The position numbers and the translations under genes are program-made. Of a DNA stretch of 64,000 nt, positions 35,601 to 45,402 are shown one piece after another. The notes below the pieces were generated by a model. That model had not been told where the DNA came from and ran no database searches. It worked only from the letters and a program-made list of their open reading frames with translations. This stretch comes from Niastella vici (GTDB taxonomy: Bacteria > Bacteroidota > Bacteroidia > Chitinophagales > Chitinophagaceae): positions 1 to 64,000 of the forward strand of contig NZ_LVYD01000054.1 in the NCBI RefSeq assembly GCF_002077945.1, written 5' to 3'. How positions within the stretch are numbered: position 1 is the stretch's first letter; each line of letters starts with the position of its first letter.

Positions 35601-38600
35601 GGTTGATATCGTCGTTGTATTCGGGATCGTAATGCCGCGTTATGGTATAGGGCACCGTATCTGCCGTATGGTACTCAACAGCTATGGTATAAGGCTTTCC
35701 GGCCGCCAATTCATATGGACCGGTGAACCGGATGATACGGCCACGATTATCGAGTGCGTATTTTGTTTCTTCATTGTTCCGGCTTACCGTACGGGTAACT
35801 GTGCCAAACCGGTAGTCGTATTCATTGGTGGTGATATAACCAAAGGCATCTGTTATTTTCACCGGATAGTTATGCACCACGTTGTCATATTCAAAAGTAT
35901 ACGACATCCGCTGGTTTTTGTAGTTGGCAGGCTGGGTGAGTTGGGTGATATTTCCGTACCCATCATATTCCAGACTGGTAGTTGCCACCGTGCCATCGGC
36001 CAATACTTCACTGATGCCAGCAATGGCATTTGAGGTGTTGAGGGTGGTGGTGCGTTTACGCTTCACCCCTTCTACTGTAGTGATCTCGATATCGGATGGA
36101 ATGGATTTAAGATATACACTGTTATTGCTGTGGTACGCGATGTTGGTGATCCGCAAGTCCTGGTTGCTGCCATCGCCCTCATCGGTGATGCGCGTAATAT
36201 TGCCCACCGTATCATATTCATAATGCACCGCAGTATGCGCATTGGCGGTGGCGCCGCCTTCGTAAAATACCTTTTCGGTTGTTATTAATGCGGGGAACCT
36301 GACTGAGGTATCTTTTACCGTTGGGCGAATGTCGTAGGTGTAATTGGTTTGTGTATACTTATGGCCGGCAGCGTCTTCGATATACTCACTGGCCAGCAAT
36401 CCTTTATTATAATAACTGCTATTGAAATATTGTTGTACATGGTTTCGGTAAACCGCATTGTTACCGGCGGTATTCAGTTCGCTGGTGATCACTTTGCTGA
36501 AGCCATAAAACTCCCTTTCGTACCTGTCCTGGTAGCCTTCTATATATTTAAACTGGCGGCGCATGGTATCTATACCATCGCCCGGCACCCCATCAAACAC
36601 CGTAACATTTTTTAGCACCCATTTACTTTGTGGCATGGCATAGGTATTGCCCACCCGCTCATAATCCAGGGTGAAGGAACCATGCGCTATGGGTGACTTC
36701 ACGGTACGCAGCATGTTGGTGCGGCCGATGGCTGAGGAAGATGCTGATAATTGTCCGTCGTTCTTTGACTCCACATAATCGGCATAGCCATCACCATCGA
36801 GGTCCATGAATGCTTTTTCCTGGCGGCTTGTACCGTGCCCGAAACTGCCACTTGGATTAATACAGATCTTGATGAAGAAAATGTAGATGGGAATGGTTAC
36901 GGTAATAGCCAGGTTGTATGATTCGCCTACAGAGAAAAGCGAGGCTATATCATTGAAGCCATTCCATGGAATGGCGGGCCCAAAGCCATTGCCGGTGTTG
37001 AACCTGATGAGCACATCATTTCCGTTCAGGATCATCTGGTCGGGCAAGCCATCCCCGTTGATATCGTTGAGGATAAAAGAGTTTCTGCCATCGGTTCTCG
37101 AAATGCCAAAGCCGCCTTCAAAAGATCCGCCATTGATGTTGACTCCCAGTCCGGCCCCATACGCTAAATTCTTTGCATGGTCAATAGACTGCAGGCCCCA
37201 TTGTTCCCGTGCAGCCAACCGGTAGCCCAGGTTCAGCATCACATTGCCATCATCAAAAACGCGGTCGGGCAGGCCATCGCCATTTATATCGGCCCAGGTG
37301 CTTCCGGTATTGTCTTCATTCCAGTTTATACTGCCCGAAACACCCATGCTGGCTTTGGCTGAATTCTGTGCGCCACTGGCGGCTTTAGTGGTTTTATTAC
37401 CGGTGAACGCCTTTTCAAATTCACCGCCCAAACCAAGCCCTTCCTGGTAGCCGGTACTGTAAGAGAAGCCACCAGGCTGGCTCAGGGTCAGGTTACCTAA
37501 CCCACCATGTGGCAGGGTATATTGGATATTAGGACCAGGCGAATTGTTAAAGATGGATGTAATGGATGTATTTAACACGTCGGGGTAACGGTCGCCATTC
37601 ATATCCAGCACATCGGTATTGATAACAGTGGTTGCATCTGATTTACCTGCACTGGGACTAAAAGGGCCGGCCGATACACCCAATGAGTAACTATTGGTTT
37701 CAGTGGTGCTTATTTTATACACAGCGGTGGCGCCGGCTGCCAGGGTGTCGACCATTACATCGTGCATATACAGCCGCGAACTGCTCATAGTGCCGCCTGT
37801 GATATACACGCTGGTATCGTACCCCATCCATGACTGTTTTGGCAAATCGGGATATAAAGTTATAAAGTCGGCTTTGGAGGGATCGGGGATCTGGCTCATG
37901 GTAGCACTGTCGTAAAACACACTGGGATCGGTAGGATAATTATTGAATTCATTAAGGTTGAGCTTTGTTTCATCGAGCGGGCCATTTCCCTTATCGCCTT
38001 TGAAACCAAAAGCGCCCCAGCCGCGAAACAGGGGCCCCAGGTATTCCTGTGCCGGATTGGTGTACAAATTGGCCGGCAAAGCGCCGGTGAGAACGATCGT
38101 GTCTTTCGGGGCGCCGGTACTGTCAACATACAATGAATCCCTGTACACCTGTACGGTTGGCGGCGCCAGGGTTACGGCAAAGTCCATGGTGTCGGTAGCA
38201 TATTCCATGAACAACGGCTCCCCTGCCTTACGCACCAGGTGAATGCTGTCCATTGCCGTGCTCATGGTGCCACCAGTAATATAAATGCGGCGCCGGGCAT
38301 ACACGGTATCATTGCCTTTCACCGTAAACCACAAGGTGCCATTGCCACCACCCGACACCTGTGGCCACAGGATCACGGTGTCCTGCTGCGCAACGGTAAC
38401 CGGTGGGGCCGTAATGAGCCAGTTATTGAAATTGGCATTATTGGGTATGGGATAGCCCTGCATGGTAGGTGCTCCGGTAGAAGTAGTTACGGGCGTACCG
38501 TCATTAATGATAATGTAGGCATAGTGCGGTGTCCACTGCATGGCCGACCTGTCGATATAGGAACGGGATACCAGGGAAAAATTCAGCACATCGCCTGTGT

Positions 38601-41091
38601 CAACAGCAAATTGTCCGGGTACGGGCACCCCACCATTAAATACGGCATTGCCCGAAAAACCCTGTTGAAAAAATGAGGTCGTCACCTTATTACGGGTACG
38701 GGTAACCTGCAGGAATACAGAATCGGCAGTAACCTGTTTTGTAAAATTTCCATCAATTACAATGGTGCCGGCCTTACCCATTCCGCTTCCGCTGATGCTA
38801 TGTAAAATAAAATCGGCGGAGGCCTGGTAGTAATTGCTGATCTTATGCTGAACATCTGATTGGGGAACAACCGGTGTGGTATATTGAATGACGGGGTCCC
38901 AGCTAACCAGGTCATCTTCGCCATTGTAAACAGACTGCAGGCGAAAATAAATGCGTTGTCCTTTTGTTACGGTGAGCCCGCTCACATTCGCAGGCGTTTT
39001 CACGGTAAAATCAGTGGGGCCAATGGTGGTGCTCCACAGCACGGTACCGCCCTGTTGTATGCTTGCCCGAACGCCATCTTTTTTATTATTGACAGCACCC
39101 GTTGTATTGGGCACATTTTGCAATTGAACCGGCGCAGTAATAGTAATAGTGCCACTCACAGGCGCTTCCCAGAAACGGATGATATCCTGCAAGGGAAAGT
39201 CGCGTTCCTGTTTTGCCTGCCGGGCAGTATCCTTCTGCATAAAGGAAGGGTCGAGGATGCCGGGAAAAACAGGGCTGGGCGTTAACCTGCTGTTGGGTGC
39301 AAATTCAGGATCGCCGGTGATCGCATTCAGGTGGTTGAAGTATACCATGCCATCGTTTGCGATATCAATCAATCCATCGCCATTGAAGTCGGCAAAATAC
39401 ACTTTGGAAGTAGTCGTGGATTTGGTATAGTTATAGCCAAAAAAACCAGCCCAGGGCAAAGCCTGAACGCCACCCCCTACATTATCTGTTGTGCTGGTGC
39501 CGAAATCGTTAGCGCCTGTTATGGGTCTTTTGCCGCCAAAGCTGTGGGTAGCTACGCCCAGGTTGGCGCGGTACCAGAGCTGCCCGCCGGCTTTGAAAAC
39601 TTTATCGGGCAGGCCATCGCCATTTATGTCGATGAGGCTGGTGATCTCTTCCTGGTCGTCTTTTCCAAAAACAGGGCCGCCGCCTACCGACATTTTTTTG
39701 CTCCACGAATCATCGAGGATGCCGCCTACTGTAACCACCACGCCGCCTGTTTTGCTGGTAACCTTGGCGGTGCTGATCACAGAAGCCTCATCGGTGAATT
39801 GCGGGATGGGGTTTTGAATATCACCTTTGAGGCCATCGCCCTGGACCTGCCACGACCGGGCAGTGTCTTTTGACTTATAATTGGTGGCGCTATTGTTTAT
39901 ACGCGCATCATCATAGTAATCGAATTCCTGGTTGTAAAACACCTTATTGCTATCATCGATCTCTTTAATGCTTTTGAGAATGGTTTTATAAAAAGCGCCT
40001 TCTGCATAACTGAAATCGTAGGTGCGAATGAGCTGGTTATTAAAACTGACGTTCACTTTCCGCAGCAGGTCGGCGCTTACCATTTTAAAACCCAGCCGGG
40101 CGTCAATGGTCACATCTTTTCGTTGCGGTTCGCCCAGCGAGCGGTCGCTGATGAAATCCAGTTTATAGGGTGGGGTCGTAGTGCCGTTCCCGGTATACAA
40201 AATGCGGCTGAGGTACAGCTGGCGGCCCATTACGTTGCTTCCGGCAACACCGGCATTTTGCACCGTTTGGTATTCATAACTAATAAAGTTACCGTTCAGG
40301 TCCCTGCTTTCTGTAAGCGCCCAGTAAGCGATATTGCCTTTGTCGTCTTTGAGCACTGCGCTGTTGATCACCCCGTTCTTACCACCATAGTAGTGCCTGT
40401 TGCCATTTTTTTCATCCACTTCCCACCAATAATTGGCAGGACTGTTACCATGACGAATGATCTTGTTGAAGTTCCCTTCTACCCGCTCATAAAAACGCTT
40501 ATCTGCCACCCGGGGCATAAGGGTATCGCGGTTATTCACGGGCGCCATCTGTTCGCCATTCAGCATATACATTTCAGTTTCCAAACCGGTATCATAGCGC
40601 GGCACACCCCACCGGGTATCTATGCTTATAGCAGGCGATAACAGGTTCCAGCCAGTACCCATCCACGTGGTACCGCCTTCGTTATTGTAGGTGATGCTGA
40701 TGTCGGGCTCCATGCCACCACGTCCTTCGGGCAGGTTCATCGGGAAAGAAAGTACGGCATTGCCGAGGCTATTGGCAACAGGTACGCTCATCAGGGAAAT
40801 GCCGGTGGCAGGGTCTGCCGCTTCAAAATCTTTAATGGAAGAGGGCGCATAGCCCTGCGTTTGCGGCTGTTCTGGCAATTGAATAAGATCGTTAACCGGG
40901 TCGCCGGTATGGCCTGTCCTCATTGATTGCTGAACAAATGAGGAGTGTACCCGCGTTGAACTGTCTTTATGTTGTTGTAGGTTCCTGGTATTAACCGGCT
41001 CCCTGCTGCTGCCCGGCCACTCTTTATGAATGTAAACTGCTGTAGACAGTACACCTGTACAATATAATAGAAGGGTAGTGTTTTTTATCAT
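32668..41091 (-). CDS. Giant SpvB/RHS-repeat protein (Tc toxin B/C-like)
   Basis: A 2807-residue protein. A hydrophobic N-terminus (about residues 5-22) could be a signal or anchor. An SpvB-type domain starts near residue 95 (GISLMSVPVANSLGNAVLSF; ISITYNNEGG). FG-GAP/VCBS-like DINGDGLPD motifs follow near residues 485, 570, 1165, 1270, 1345 and 1430. TcdB-like middle regions and RHS/YD repeats run from about 1650 to 2500, closing with the RHS core box YAPSGE ... YLFNGKGYDEETGYYFYGPQYYDP (about 2565-2600). The last 190 residues are unlike the core: Arg/Ser/His-rich, with repeated VTIH-x-RE units. No immunity-like gene follows. The order after a barrel protein and a T9SS cargo suggests a surface or secreted shell. 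The function, toxin or adhesion, is unproven. Confidence 0.88.
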   Translation of the reverse strand: MIKNTTLLLYCTGVLSTAVYIHKEWPGSSREPVNTRNLQQHKDSSTRVHSSFVQQSMRTGHTGDPVNDLIQLPEQPQTQGYAPSSIKDFEAADPATGISLMSVPVANSLGNAVLSFPMNLPEGRGGMEPDISITYNNEGGTTWMGTGWNLLSPAISIDTRWGVPRYDTGLETEMYMLNGEQMAPVNNRDTLMPRVADKRFYERVEGNFNKIIRHGNSPANYWWEVDEKNGNRHYYGGKNGVINSAVLKDDKGNIAYWALTESRDLNGNFISYEYQTVQNAGVAGSNVMGRQLYLSRILYTGNGTTTPPYKLDFISDRSLGEPQRKDVTIDARLGFKMVSADLLRKVNVSFNNQLIRTYDFSYAEGAFYKTILKSIKEIDDSNKVFYNQEFDYYDDARINNSATNYKSKDTARSWQVQGDGLKGDIQNPIPQFTDEASVISTAKVTSKTGGVVVTVGGILDDSWSKKMSVGGGPVFGKDDQEEITSLIDINGDGLPDKVFKAGGQLWYRANLGVATHSFGGKRPITGANDFGTSTTDNVGGGVQALPWAGFFGYNYTKSTTTSKVYFADFNGDGLIDIANDGMVYFNHLNAITGDPEFAPNSRLTPSPVFPGILDPSFMQKDTARQAKQERDFPLQDIIRFWEAPVSGTITITAPVQLQNVPNTTGAVNNKKDGVRASIQQGGTVLWSTTIGPTDFTVKTPANVSGLTVTKGQRIYFRLQSVYNGEDDLVSWDPVIQYTTPVVPQSDVQHKISNYYQASADFILHSISGSGMGKAGTIVIDGNFTKQVTADSVFLQVTRTRNKVTTSFFQQGFSGNAVFNGGVPVPGQFAVDTGDVLNFSLVSRSYIDRSAMQWTPHYAYIIINDGTPVTTSTGAPTMQGYPIPNNANFNNWLITAPPVTVAQQDTVILWPQVSGGGNGTLWFTVKGNDTVYARRRIYITGGTMSTAMDSIHLVRKAGEPLFMEYATDTMDFAVTLAPPTVQVYRDSLYVDSTGAPKDTIVLTGALPANLYTNPAQEYLGPLFRGWGAFGFKGDKGNGPLDETKLNLNEFNNYPTDPSVFYDSATMSQIPDPSKADFITLYPDLPKQSWMGYDTSVYITGGTMSSSRLYMHDVMVDTLAAGATAVYKISTTETNSYSLGVSAGPFSPSAGKSDATTVINTDVLDMNGDRYPDVLNTSITSIFNNSPGPNIQYTLPHGGLGNLTLSQPGGFSYSTGYQEGLGLGGEFEKAFTGNKTTKAASGAQNSAKASMGVSGSINWNEDNTGSTWADINGDGLPDRVFDDGNVMLNLGYRLAAREQWGLQSIDHAKNLAYGAGLGVNINGGSFEGGFGISRTDGRNSFILNDINGDGLPDQMILNGNDVLIRFNTGNGFGPAIPWNGFNDIASLFSVGESYNLAITVTIPIYIFFIKICINPSGSFGHGTSRQEKAFMDLDGDGYADYVESKNDGQLSASSSAIGRTNMLRTVKSPIAHGSFTLDYERVGNTYAMPQSKWVLKNVTVFDGVPGDGIDTMRRQFKYIEGYQDRYEREFYGFSKVITSELNTAGNNAVYRNHVQQYFNSSYYNKGLLASEYIEDAAGHKYTQTNYTYDIRPTVKDTSVRFPALITTEKVFYEGGATANAHTAVHYEYDTVGNITRITDEGDGSNQDLRITNIAYHSNNSVYLKSIPSDIEITTVEGVKRKRTTTLNTSNAIAGISEVLADGTVATTSLEYDGYGNITQLTQPANYKNQRMSYTFEYDNVVHNYPVKITDAFGYITTNEYDYRFGTVTRTVSRNNEETKYALDNRGRIIRFTGPYELAAGKPYTIAVEYHTADTVPYTITRHYDPEYNDDINLYNFADGLGRSVQLKKQVSLFKGKGVADEVTMVVSGTSAFDAFGRVIEQYYPLTEAIGALNPLLNYASGKFHYRDVYDAEDRLVKRVLADSSAMTIAYTLAGSMISRTGTDALGNKKETGFDVRGRKRFQKAYAAAGPITTRYEYDALNEMVKVVDDKGNALQATYDNMGRRTSVTHPDAGLTTFEYDAAGNLLKKVTAQIRQQIATNGAIQYQYDYDRLTGIDYPRNYQNKVKYTYGAPGTGTKAGRLILQEDASGGQEFFYSMQGQVVKTIRTVLTSPLFCTTYISEQEYDSWNRLKKMVYPDGETMLYHYNKSGALSSMDGIKIGSAYQFVNQVGYNEFDERVYMRYSNGTENVYRYEDKRRLLTQLQALSPTGQAMMNNAYTYDATGRVLGIINNVQPSAGTLGGSAKQSYQFDALNRLEAATGEFSGPGGSTKYGLTLAYDNLNNIVHKTMTGATSESGYDHAYSYGGRAPYQATQIGSNTYKYDLNGNQLGYGDIENAYDEENRLVRVINKGVMSQYTYDADDNRAVKSSGGVQGITVNGAPAGAVTHADNYTVYVSPYMAAQKATFTKHYYIDGQRVASKLGHGTFTNISFPQTGLTAGGIDYTKRAALIEKARNDYYASLGVSPGPPTDKNFYARPENSGIAAPVYIDTTSPNVPTGWPGNTTAPPNGPPVYVSGIPSRDSVKAGYGFEDAGQLYEGSIYFYHFDNVGSTAYVTNFAGQVIQHMEYAPSGETIVSEHAGSFQTAYLFNGKGYDEETGYYFYGPQYYDPALSQWLNVTDPSGEGSLDEATMAYSVVDNDEDDADELVANPVVSKISYSGSAATESQWPENKAEGDKSAKKKEQTRRVYNKPRRKVLANRYGNLDYRFNKYGPAKGSAESPFRDVAHDVSDYEGPVRDLDDVVTIHGRERSNSVVHQHGFQRQRSISQVTIHVRELQRVNSNSMVRLHAASAVRRNSLSVSSVRRTISGRR

Positions 41092-41106
41092 AAGAAGAGG
41101 CTATTA

Positions 41107-43050
41107 TCATTTTGCGATTACCAGTCTTTTGCTCGTTTGCGACTGGCCCGATGTAAAGACCAGTTCATATACACCAGCTGACTTCAGATCGCCGGTGAAT
41201 AAATAATTGGAACGATTGTCTCCTTTCTGTGTGGTGATCAGCCGGCCATCGGGTGCATACACCGACATGGTTACCGGCGCTGGTTTGGGCAGGGTTACCC
41301 GGGCATTAAAAGCAGCCGGTGAAGGATTGGGATATACCGTTACATCGGACAGCATATTATTCGGTGCGGCAGTCACTTTCAGGTCCTGCTGGCTGCCGCA
41401 GCCATTTGTACTGCACCGCACGGTGTATAACCCCGGTTCGGTTATGGTTACCTGCGGGTTAAATGATTGAAAGCCGTTGGGGCCGCTCCATTCCCACAAT
41501 AAGCCATTGGGCATATTGTCAGCTGCATTGATGGTGAGCGGTCTACCTGCGGGCAGTTCATAGCTGGCAGCCAAAGCTGTAGGCACCGGTACATCATCGT
41601 TATTGAGATAAAACGAATCCCTGTAAATATGCTGTGCTGCATCGGTAACAACGAGGAAATATTTACCTGCGGCTAACCCGGCAATTGTAACCGGTACAGT
41701 ACTGTTAGAAATGTTTTTGCTGGTTGACAATCCGCCGGTATTACGGACCTGCAGCAGAAAGGGCGACTGGCCGCCGAGGATCTTTACCTGCAGCCCGCCG
41801 GCGCGGGGCTGCGTACAGGTGGGTTGTTGTATGGTGGTTGCCAGCAGTAAGTCCTGCGCGGCTATAACAGCCCATACGGCTTTTCCCGAACTGTCTTTAT
41901 TCCATACCAAATTCCTGAAATATGCTTTTCCCTGCGGGTCGAGCTTTTCCATTTTCACAAATTCCACCCCAGGCATATTGAAGCTGCCTTTCCCCGTGCG
42001 GTCAATAGCCAGCCAGTATACAGGTTGTACCGGCAAAGGGGCATCCACCGGTTTTGTATCAATCACTACATCGGTAGTGAAAGCACGCACATTGCCATAA
42101 CTTTTCATCAGCCAGGTTGTTTGCAACATCACCGGCAGGCCTGCTATTTTGGGCGCAGGGGTTAACGGTTTTCCATTATCGCCCCACAACAGGAAGGAGT
42201 TATTATTTAGTTGATCAGCTGTTGAAACGGTAAGCAGGCCCGGATGGTTGCTGCTGGTGGCTTTAACCTGGTACAATGCGGCCGAATCATCGCGGCCTAT
42301 GGCGGCAATGTTGTGGTGCCATTGGGGATAGTCATAGCCGCTCCAGATGGTTTCACCGGCACTGTTCAAATAGGTAGCGCCGGGTTCTGTTAAGGTAATT
42401 CCATATTTCAACGCCAGGTATGAAGCTACCTGTAAACGTTCCTGGCTGTTCAACGCCCTGTTGTAAGCAATCACCTCCGGCACATACCCCCTGAAATTCA
42501 CAACAGGCAATTGCGGTGCAGTGGGTTTCATGCCAATGGTCCATGAATACATTCCGGTGTCCAGCGAGTCTTTTTCTTTGTTCTGCACATATACATTTAC
42601 TTTAGGCTGTGCACGCACCACATCAATATAATTCATGTACTGATACGCCGAAAGATCGGCCATGCGGTTGGTAGTAAGCACCAGCCCTGTTCTGGTGTCG
42701 CTGCTGAGATGCCAGATATTATTTTCGTGGGCAGTGTCGAGCGACTGGTATACGGTAAAATAGCTGGCGCTGCACAGGTCGTGCCCGGCCAGGTTCACGT
42801 TAATAGCGTTTGCGCCTGTAAATACCAGGGCCGGATGGAAATTCAGCGATGCGGTGGTGGCTTTATCAAAGGTGAGGAGGCCTGTATCGCCGGGCAGCCT
42901 GCTGCGAAGGCCGGGCGTAGTAATGCCGGTGTCGGTGCTATACCATTGTATAGCGCCATGAATACCTCCTGGCGAGGGTGACTGGCATAAGGCAGTACAG
43001 GTAATAGCCCACAGCATGCCAAGCAGTGAGCCTGTTTTGAGGGTTGCCAT
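41107..43050 (-). CDS. Secreted protein with type IX secretion C-terminal domain
   Basis: About 647 residues from the ATG at 43050. A TTG nine codons earlier directly abuts the upstream stop and is less likely. The signal peptide ends near TALCQ. The N-terminal half (about 60-200) resembles the concanavalin/LamG-like module of Bacteroidota surface proteins (FTGANAINVNLAG, EVIAYNRALNSQERLQVASYLALKYGI). Ig-like/SprB-like segments follow. The last 80 residues are a T9SS type A sorting domain (VTVYPNPSPAAFNARVTLP ... GVYELVFTSG). It should be exported and anchored at the cell surface. It sits 15 bases before the SpvB/RHS gene, so they are surely one transcript. Confidence 0.85.
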   Translation of the reverse strand: MATLKTGSLLGMLWAITCTALCQSPSPGGIHGAIQWYSTDTGITTPGLRSRLPGDTGLLTFDKATTASLNFHPALVFTGANAINVNLAGHDLCSASYFTVYQSLDTAHENNIWHLSSDTRTGLVLTTNRMADLSAYQYMNYIDVVRAQPKVNVYVQNKEKDSLDTGMYSWTIGMKPTAPQLPVVNFRGYVPEVIAYNRALNSQERLQVASYLALKYGITLTEPGATYLNSAGETIWSGYDYPQWHHNIAAIGRDDSAALYQVKATSSNHPGLLTVSTADQLNNNSFLLWGDNGKPLTPAPKIAGLPVMLQTTWLMKSYGNVRAFTTDVVIDTKPVDAPLPVQPVYWLAIDRTGKGSFNMPGVEFVKMEKLDPQGKAYFRNLVWNKDSSGKAVWAVIAAQDLLLATTIQQPTCTQPRAGGLQVKILGGQSPFLLQVRNTGGLSTSKNISNSTVPVTIAGLAAGKYFLVVTDAAQHIYRDSFYLNNDDVPVPTALAASYELPAGRPLTINAADNMPNGLLWEWSGPNGFQSFNPQVTITEPGLYTVRCSTNGCGSQQDLKVTAAPNNMLSDVTVYPNPSPAAFNARVTLPKPAPVTMSVYAPDGRLITTQKGDNRSNYLFTGDLKSAGVYELVFTSGQSQTSKRLVIAK

Positions 43051-43077
43051 ATATTTTGTTGGAAAAGAAAACAACAA

Positions 43078-43797
43078 CTAGTCGAATAGCTTCTCCACAC
43101 TTACTGCCACAGACAGCTCGATGACTGTATTGTTGTTTTTCGCCGTGATAAAATTGTACGAATTGGCTTGTGTTTCAACGGTATTGGTGGCGCTGTAGTA
43201 ATAGCGCGCCCCTATTTTCACATACTGGTTCACATCAAAGCCGGCATCAACGGCCAGGCCAAAATTATTCTTGCCCCTCAATACATTTTGCAGTTGTTGT
43301 TGTTGCTGCAGATCGGTCCCGAAAGCATCCTGTTTGCCCGTACCCCACGACTTGTATTTAATATTCCTGGAAGCTACATTGATGCCGAGAAAAGGACCGG
43401 CGCCAAAACTGAAGTGCCCATGACCGGGAAACCATTTTGCCAGTCCCACGATGTTCATGTACTGGTAGGCAAACTCCATTTTATAATGAAAGTCTTTTTC
43501 GTAATTGCTGAAATTAACATTGCCGCCCTGCCGGGAATACATGACCTCTGACTGAAAACCCAGGGGTTGTTCTTCAAAGTTGTATTCGTAAAAAATGCCC
43601 AGGTGCCAGCCGTAACGGCCTGTTTCGGTAATGCTGTAATTTATAAAGTAGGGTTCGCTGAGGATGATCGTAGACAGGTTGCTGACCTTTGAGTAGTTGG
43701 CGCCCCCTTTAAAGCCAAAAGAATAGATCTGCGCCTCGGTAGTTTTGACGGTGAAGAATAGTATCAATAAAATTACAGGGGTAATTTTCAGGCCCAT
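43078..43797 (-). CDS. Outer-membrane beta-barrel protein (PorT-like)
   Basis: A 239-residue protein with a signal peptide ending KTTEAQ. The mature part matches the outer membrane beta-barrel family: YSFGFKGGANYSKVSNL, GWHLGIFYEYNF, PLGFQSEVMYSRQGG, HFSFGAGPFLGINVA and a last strand NTVIELSVAVSVEKLF. It is the first gene of the string that leads into the T9SS cargo and the SpvB/RHS protein (27 bases to the T9SS gene). It could be a dedicated membrane partner or anchor, but this family is broad. Confidence 0.78.
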   Translation of the reverse strand: MGLKITPVILLILFFTVKTTEAQIYSFGFKGGANYSKVSNLSTIILSEPYFINYSITETGRYGWHLGIFYEYNFEEQPLGFQSEVMYSRQGGNVNFSNYEKDFHYKMEFAYQYMNIVGLAKWFPGHGHFSFGAGPFLGINVASRNIKYKSWGTGKQDAFGTDLQQQQQLQNVLRGKNNFGLAVDAGFDVNQYVKIGARYYYSATNTVETQANSYNFITAKNNNTVIELSVAVSVEKLFD

Positions 43798-43896
43798 TGA
43801 TTAATGTGTTGAGCACAAAAATCGCCTATTCGTTTAAGTAAGGCAATCCCATAAATATGGGAGAATTGGTTATATTCCGGATATATGAATTTTTGT

Positions 43897-45132
43897 TTAT
43901 GGATCAAGCGGGTCCATTGAATTGACCTGCCGGGAATTTTCTGTTGGAAGATATTCCGTTTCCGTGGCGCTTAATTTCTTCATAGAACTGAAAGGTGTAT
44001 ACCCTAATTCTTTCACTACTTTCTCTTTCATTGGGCCATTGATATAATTCGTTTGCGCGGCATCGGTTACAATCAATACCGGTTTACCTGGCGGGATATT
44101 TTCATTAAAAATAATGCGATTGGTATTGCGCAGGTTGGTGGTGGTATGCCGGGCGTAGGGCTCAACAATAAGGTTATCCATAGGTATATGACATACATCT
44201 ATCAGGTAATTTACCATTTCATTCGCTTCGCAATAAGGCGTTTTATTGGGATGTACATGGCCGCCTGATACTACGATAAATGGCGCCAGCCCGGCCCGGA
44301 ACCGAACAGCAGCGCTGTCGCATCGCCGGGCGCCACCAGGGTCCAGCTTTACGCCAGGCTGTTCAGGACCAAGACCCGGTACCAGGATCACACTATAGGG
44401 AAAAGAATCCCATTTAATTTCTTTTGCCTTTCCACCAACATAATCGTTGTAAAATGATATATAATCGCGTTCGTAACGGATGGCTTCATTACGCCCATTT
44501 AACCGCATGGCTTCCACCGCCAGCCGAACAGGCAAAGTGAAACAGTTCATGTATTTGCCATATTTATCCAATATTACATGAACGCCGGCGGCAATACTAT
44601 CGCGAAAAGCCGGATCATCATTTTGAAAACTGATGGCATCTATTTTCGGGTACAGCGGTGCACGTCCTTCAATATAAACACCCAGGATATTATTAAGGCC
44701 GCGTACCTCTGTTTCCCAGGCTTTGCGAACAAAAGCTGTATCATCCTCCCCTTTAAAAAGAACGTAAGGACATACAATTTTAAAGCTGTCGACCCATTTC
44801 CTGCATTCGTATCGTGTTAACGATAAACGCACCAGCTCATCACCAATGGTTTTTATCTCTGCGCCCGTGAATTGCAATGAACTACCAAAGCAGCTTGCTG
44901 TTTCGCAGTTCTTAATTCCATCAAGAGCATCCCGCTGTAGCCTTGCCCGTATAGCATCCAGGGGTTTTGAATTCCTGATATATTGCCCCATAGGAAAATT
45001 AAGCTCGTAAATGAAAGGAAAGAGCTTCCTGTACAGCTTATCCTCTCTAACAAGATTGGCAAACGCATTGGTCGTTCCAACCAGTAGCACAAGGCAGCAA
45101 AAAAGAATTCTGACAACGGAATATTTCATCAT
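43897..45132 (-). CDS. Exported DUF218 (ElyC/YdcF-like) protein
   Basis: A 411-residue protein with an N-terminal signal peptide (ending TNAFA). The C-terminal half is a DUF218 domain: YSVILVPGLGPEQPG, RFRAGLAPFIVVSGGHVHP, EANEMVNYLIDVCHIPMDNLIVEPYARHTTTNL and LIVTDAAQTNYI. DUF218 proteins such as ElyC and SanA act in envelope or peptidoglycan-related processes, though the reaction is not established. The N-terminal 200 residues are family-specific and helical. A small palindrome, CCCATA/TATGGG, lies just after its stop. It is separated from the SpvB/RHS string by 99 bases and probably has its own promoter. Confidence 0.78.
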   Translation of the reverse strand: MMKYSVVRILFCCLVLLVGTTNAFANLVREDKLYRKLFPFIYELNFPMGQYIRNSKPLDAIRARLQRDALDGIKNCETASCFGSSLQFTGAEIKTIGDELVRLSLTRYECRKWVDSFKIVCPYVLFKGEDDTAFVRKAWETEVRGLNNILGVYIEGRAPLYPKIDAISFQNDDPAFRDSIAAGVHVILDKYGKYMNCFTLPVRLAVEAMRLNGRNEAIRYERDYISFYNDYVGGKAKEIKWDSFPYSVILVPGLGPEQPGVKLDPGGARRCDSAAVRFRAGLAPFIVVSGGHVHPNKTPYCEANEMVNYLIDVCHIPMDNLIVEPYARHTTTNLRNTNRIIFNENIPPGKPVLIVTDAAQTNYINGPMKEKVVKELGYTPFSSMKKLSATETEYLPTENSRQVNSMDPLDP

Positions 45133-45402
45133 ATTTATTTCAAATCCATTAGTTCCGGAAAGAGGCCGGAGTGATCACCAGTGAAATCATTTACCAACAT
45201 CCCTTGCTACTACTTCACCGGGCGCCTGCTTACAAATATAGCCCACTGCCCGCTTTTTTACTGAATTAACGGAGATACCACATGGCGCAACGGCGACATC
45301 CGGGTTGCAGCCATAACCTCTCAATGAAATGTCCACAACACACATTCCAGAAGCATCTTCTCCCGATAACTACAAAAGTTTAGAAGATCGGAGCTTATGT
45401 TG
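45133..45402. other. Intergenic region before the 21-nt array
   Basis: About 270 bases with no convincing gene. The promoter of the DUF218 gene should lie near 45140-45180, but no clear consensus is seen. Confidence 0.35.
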
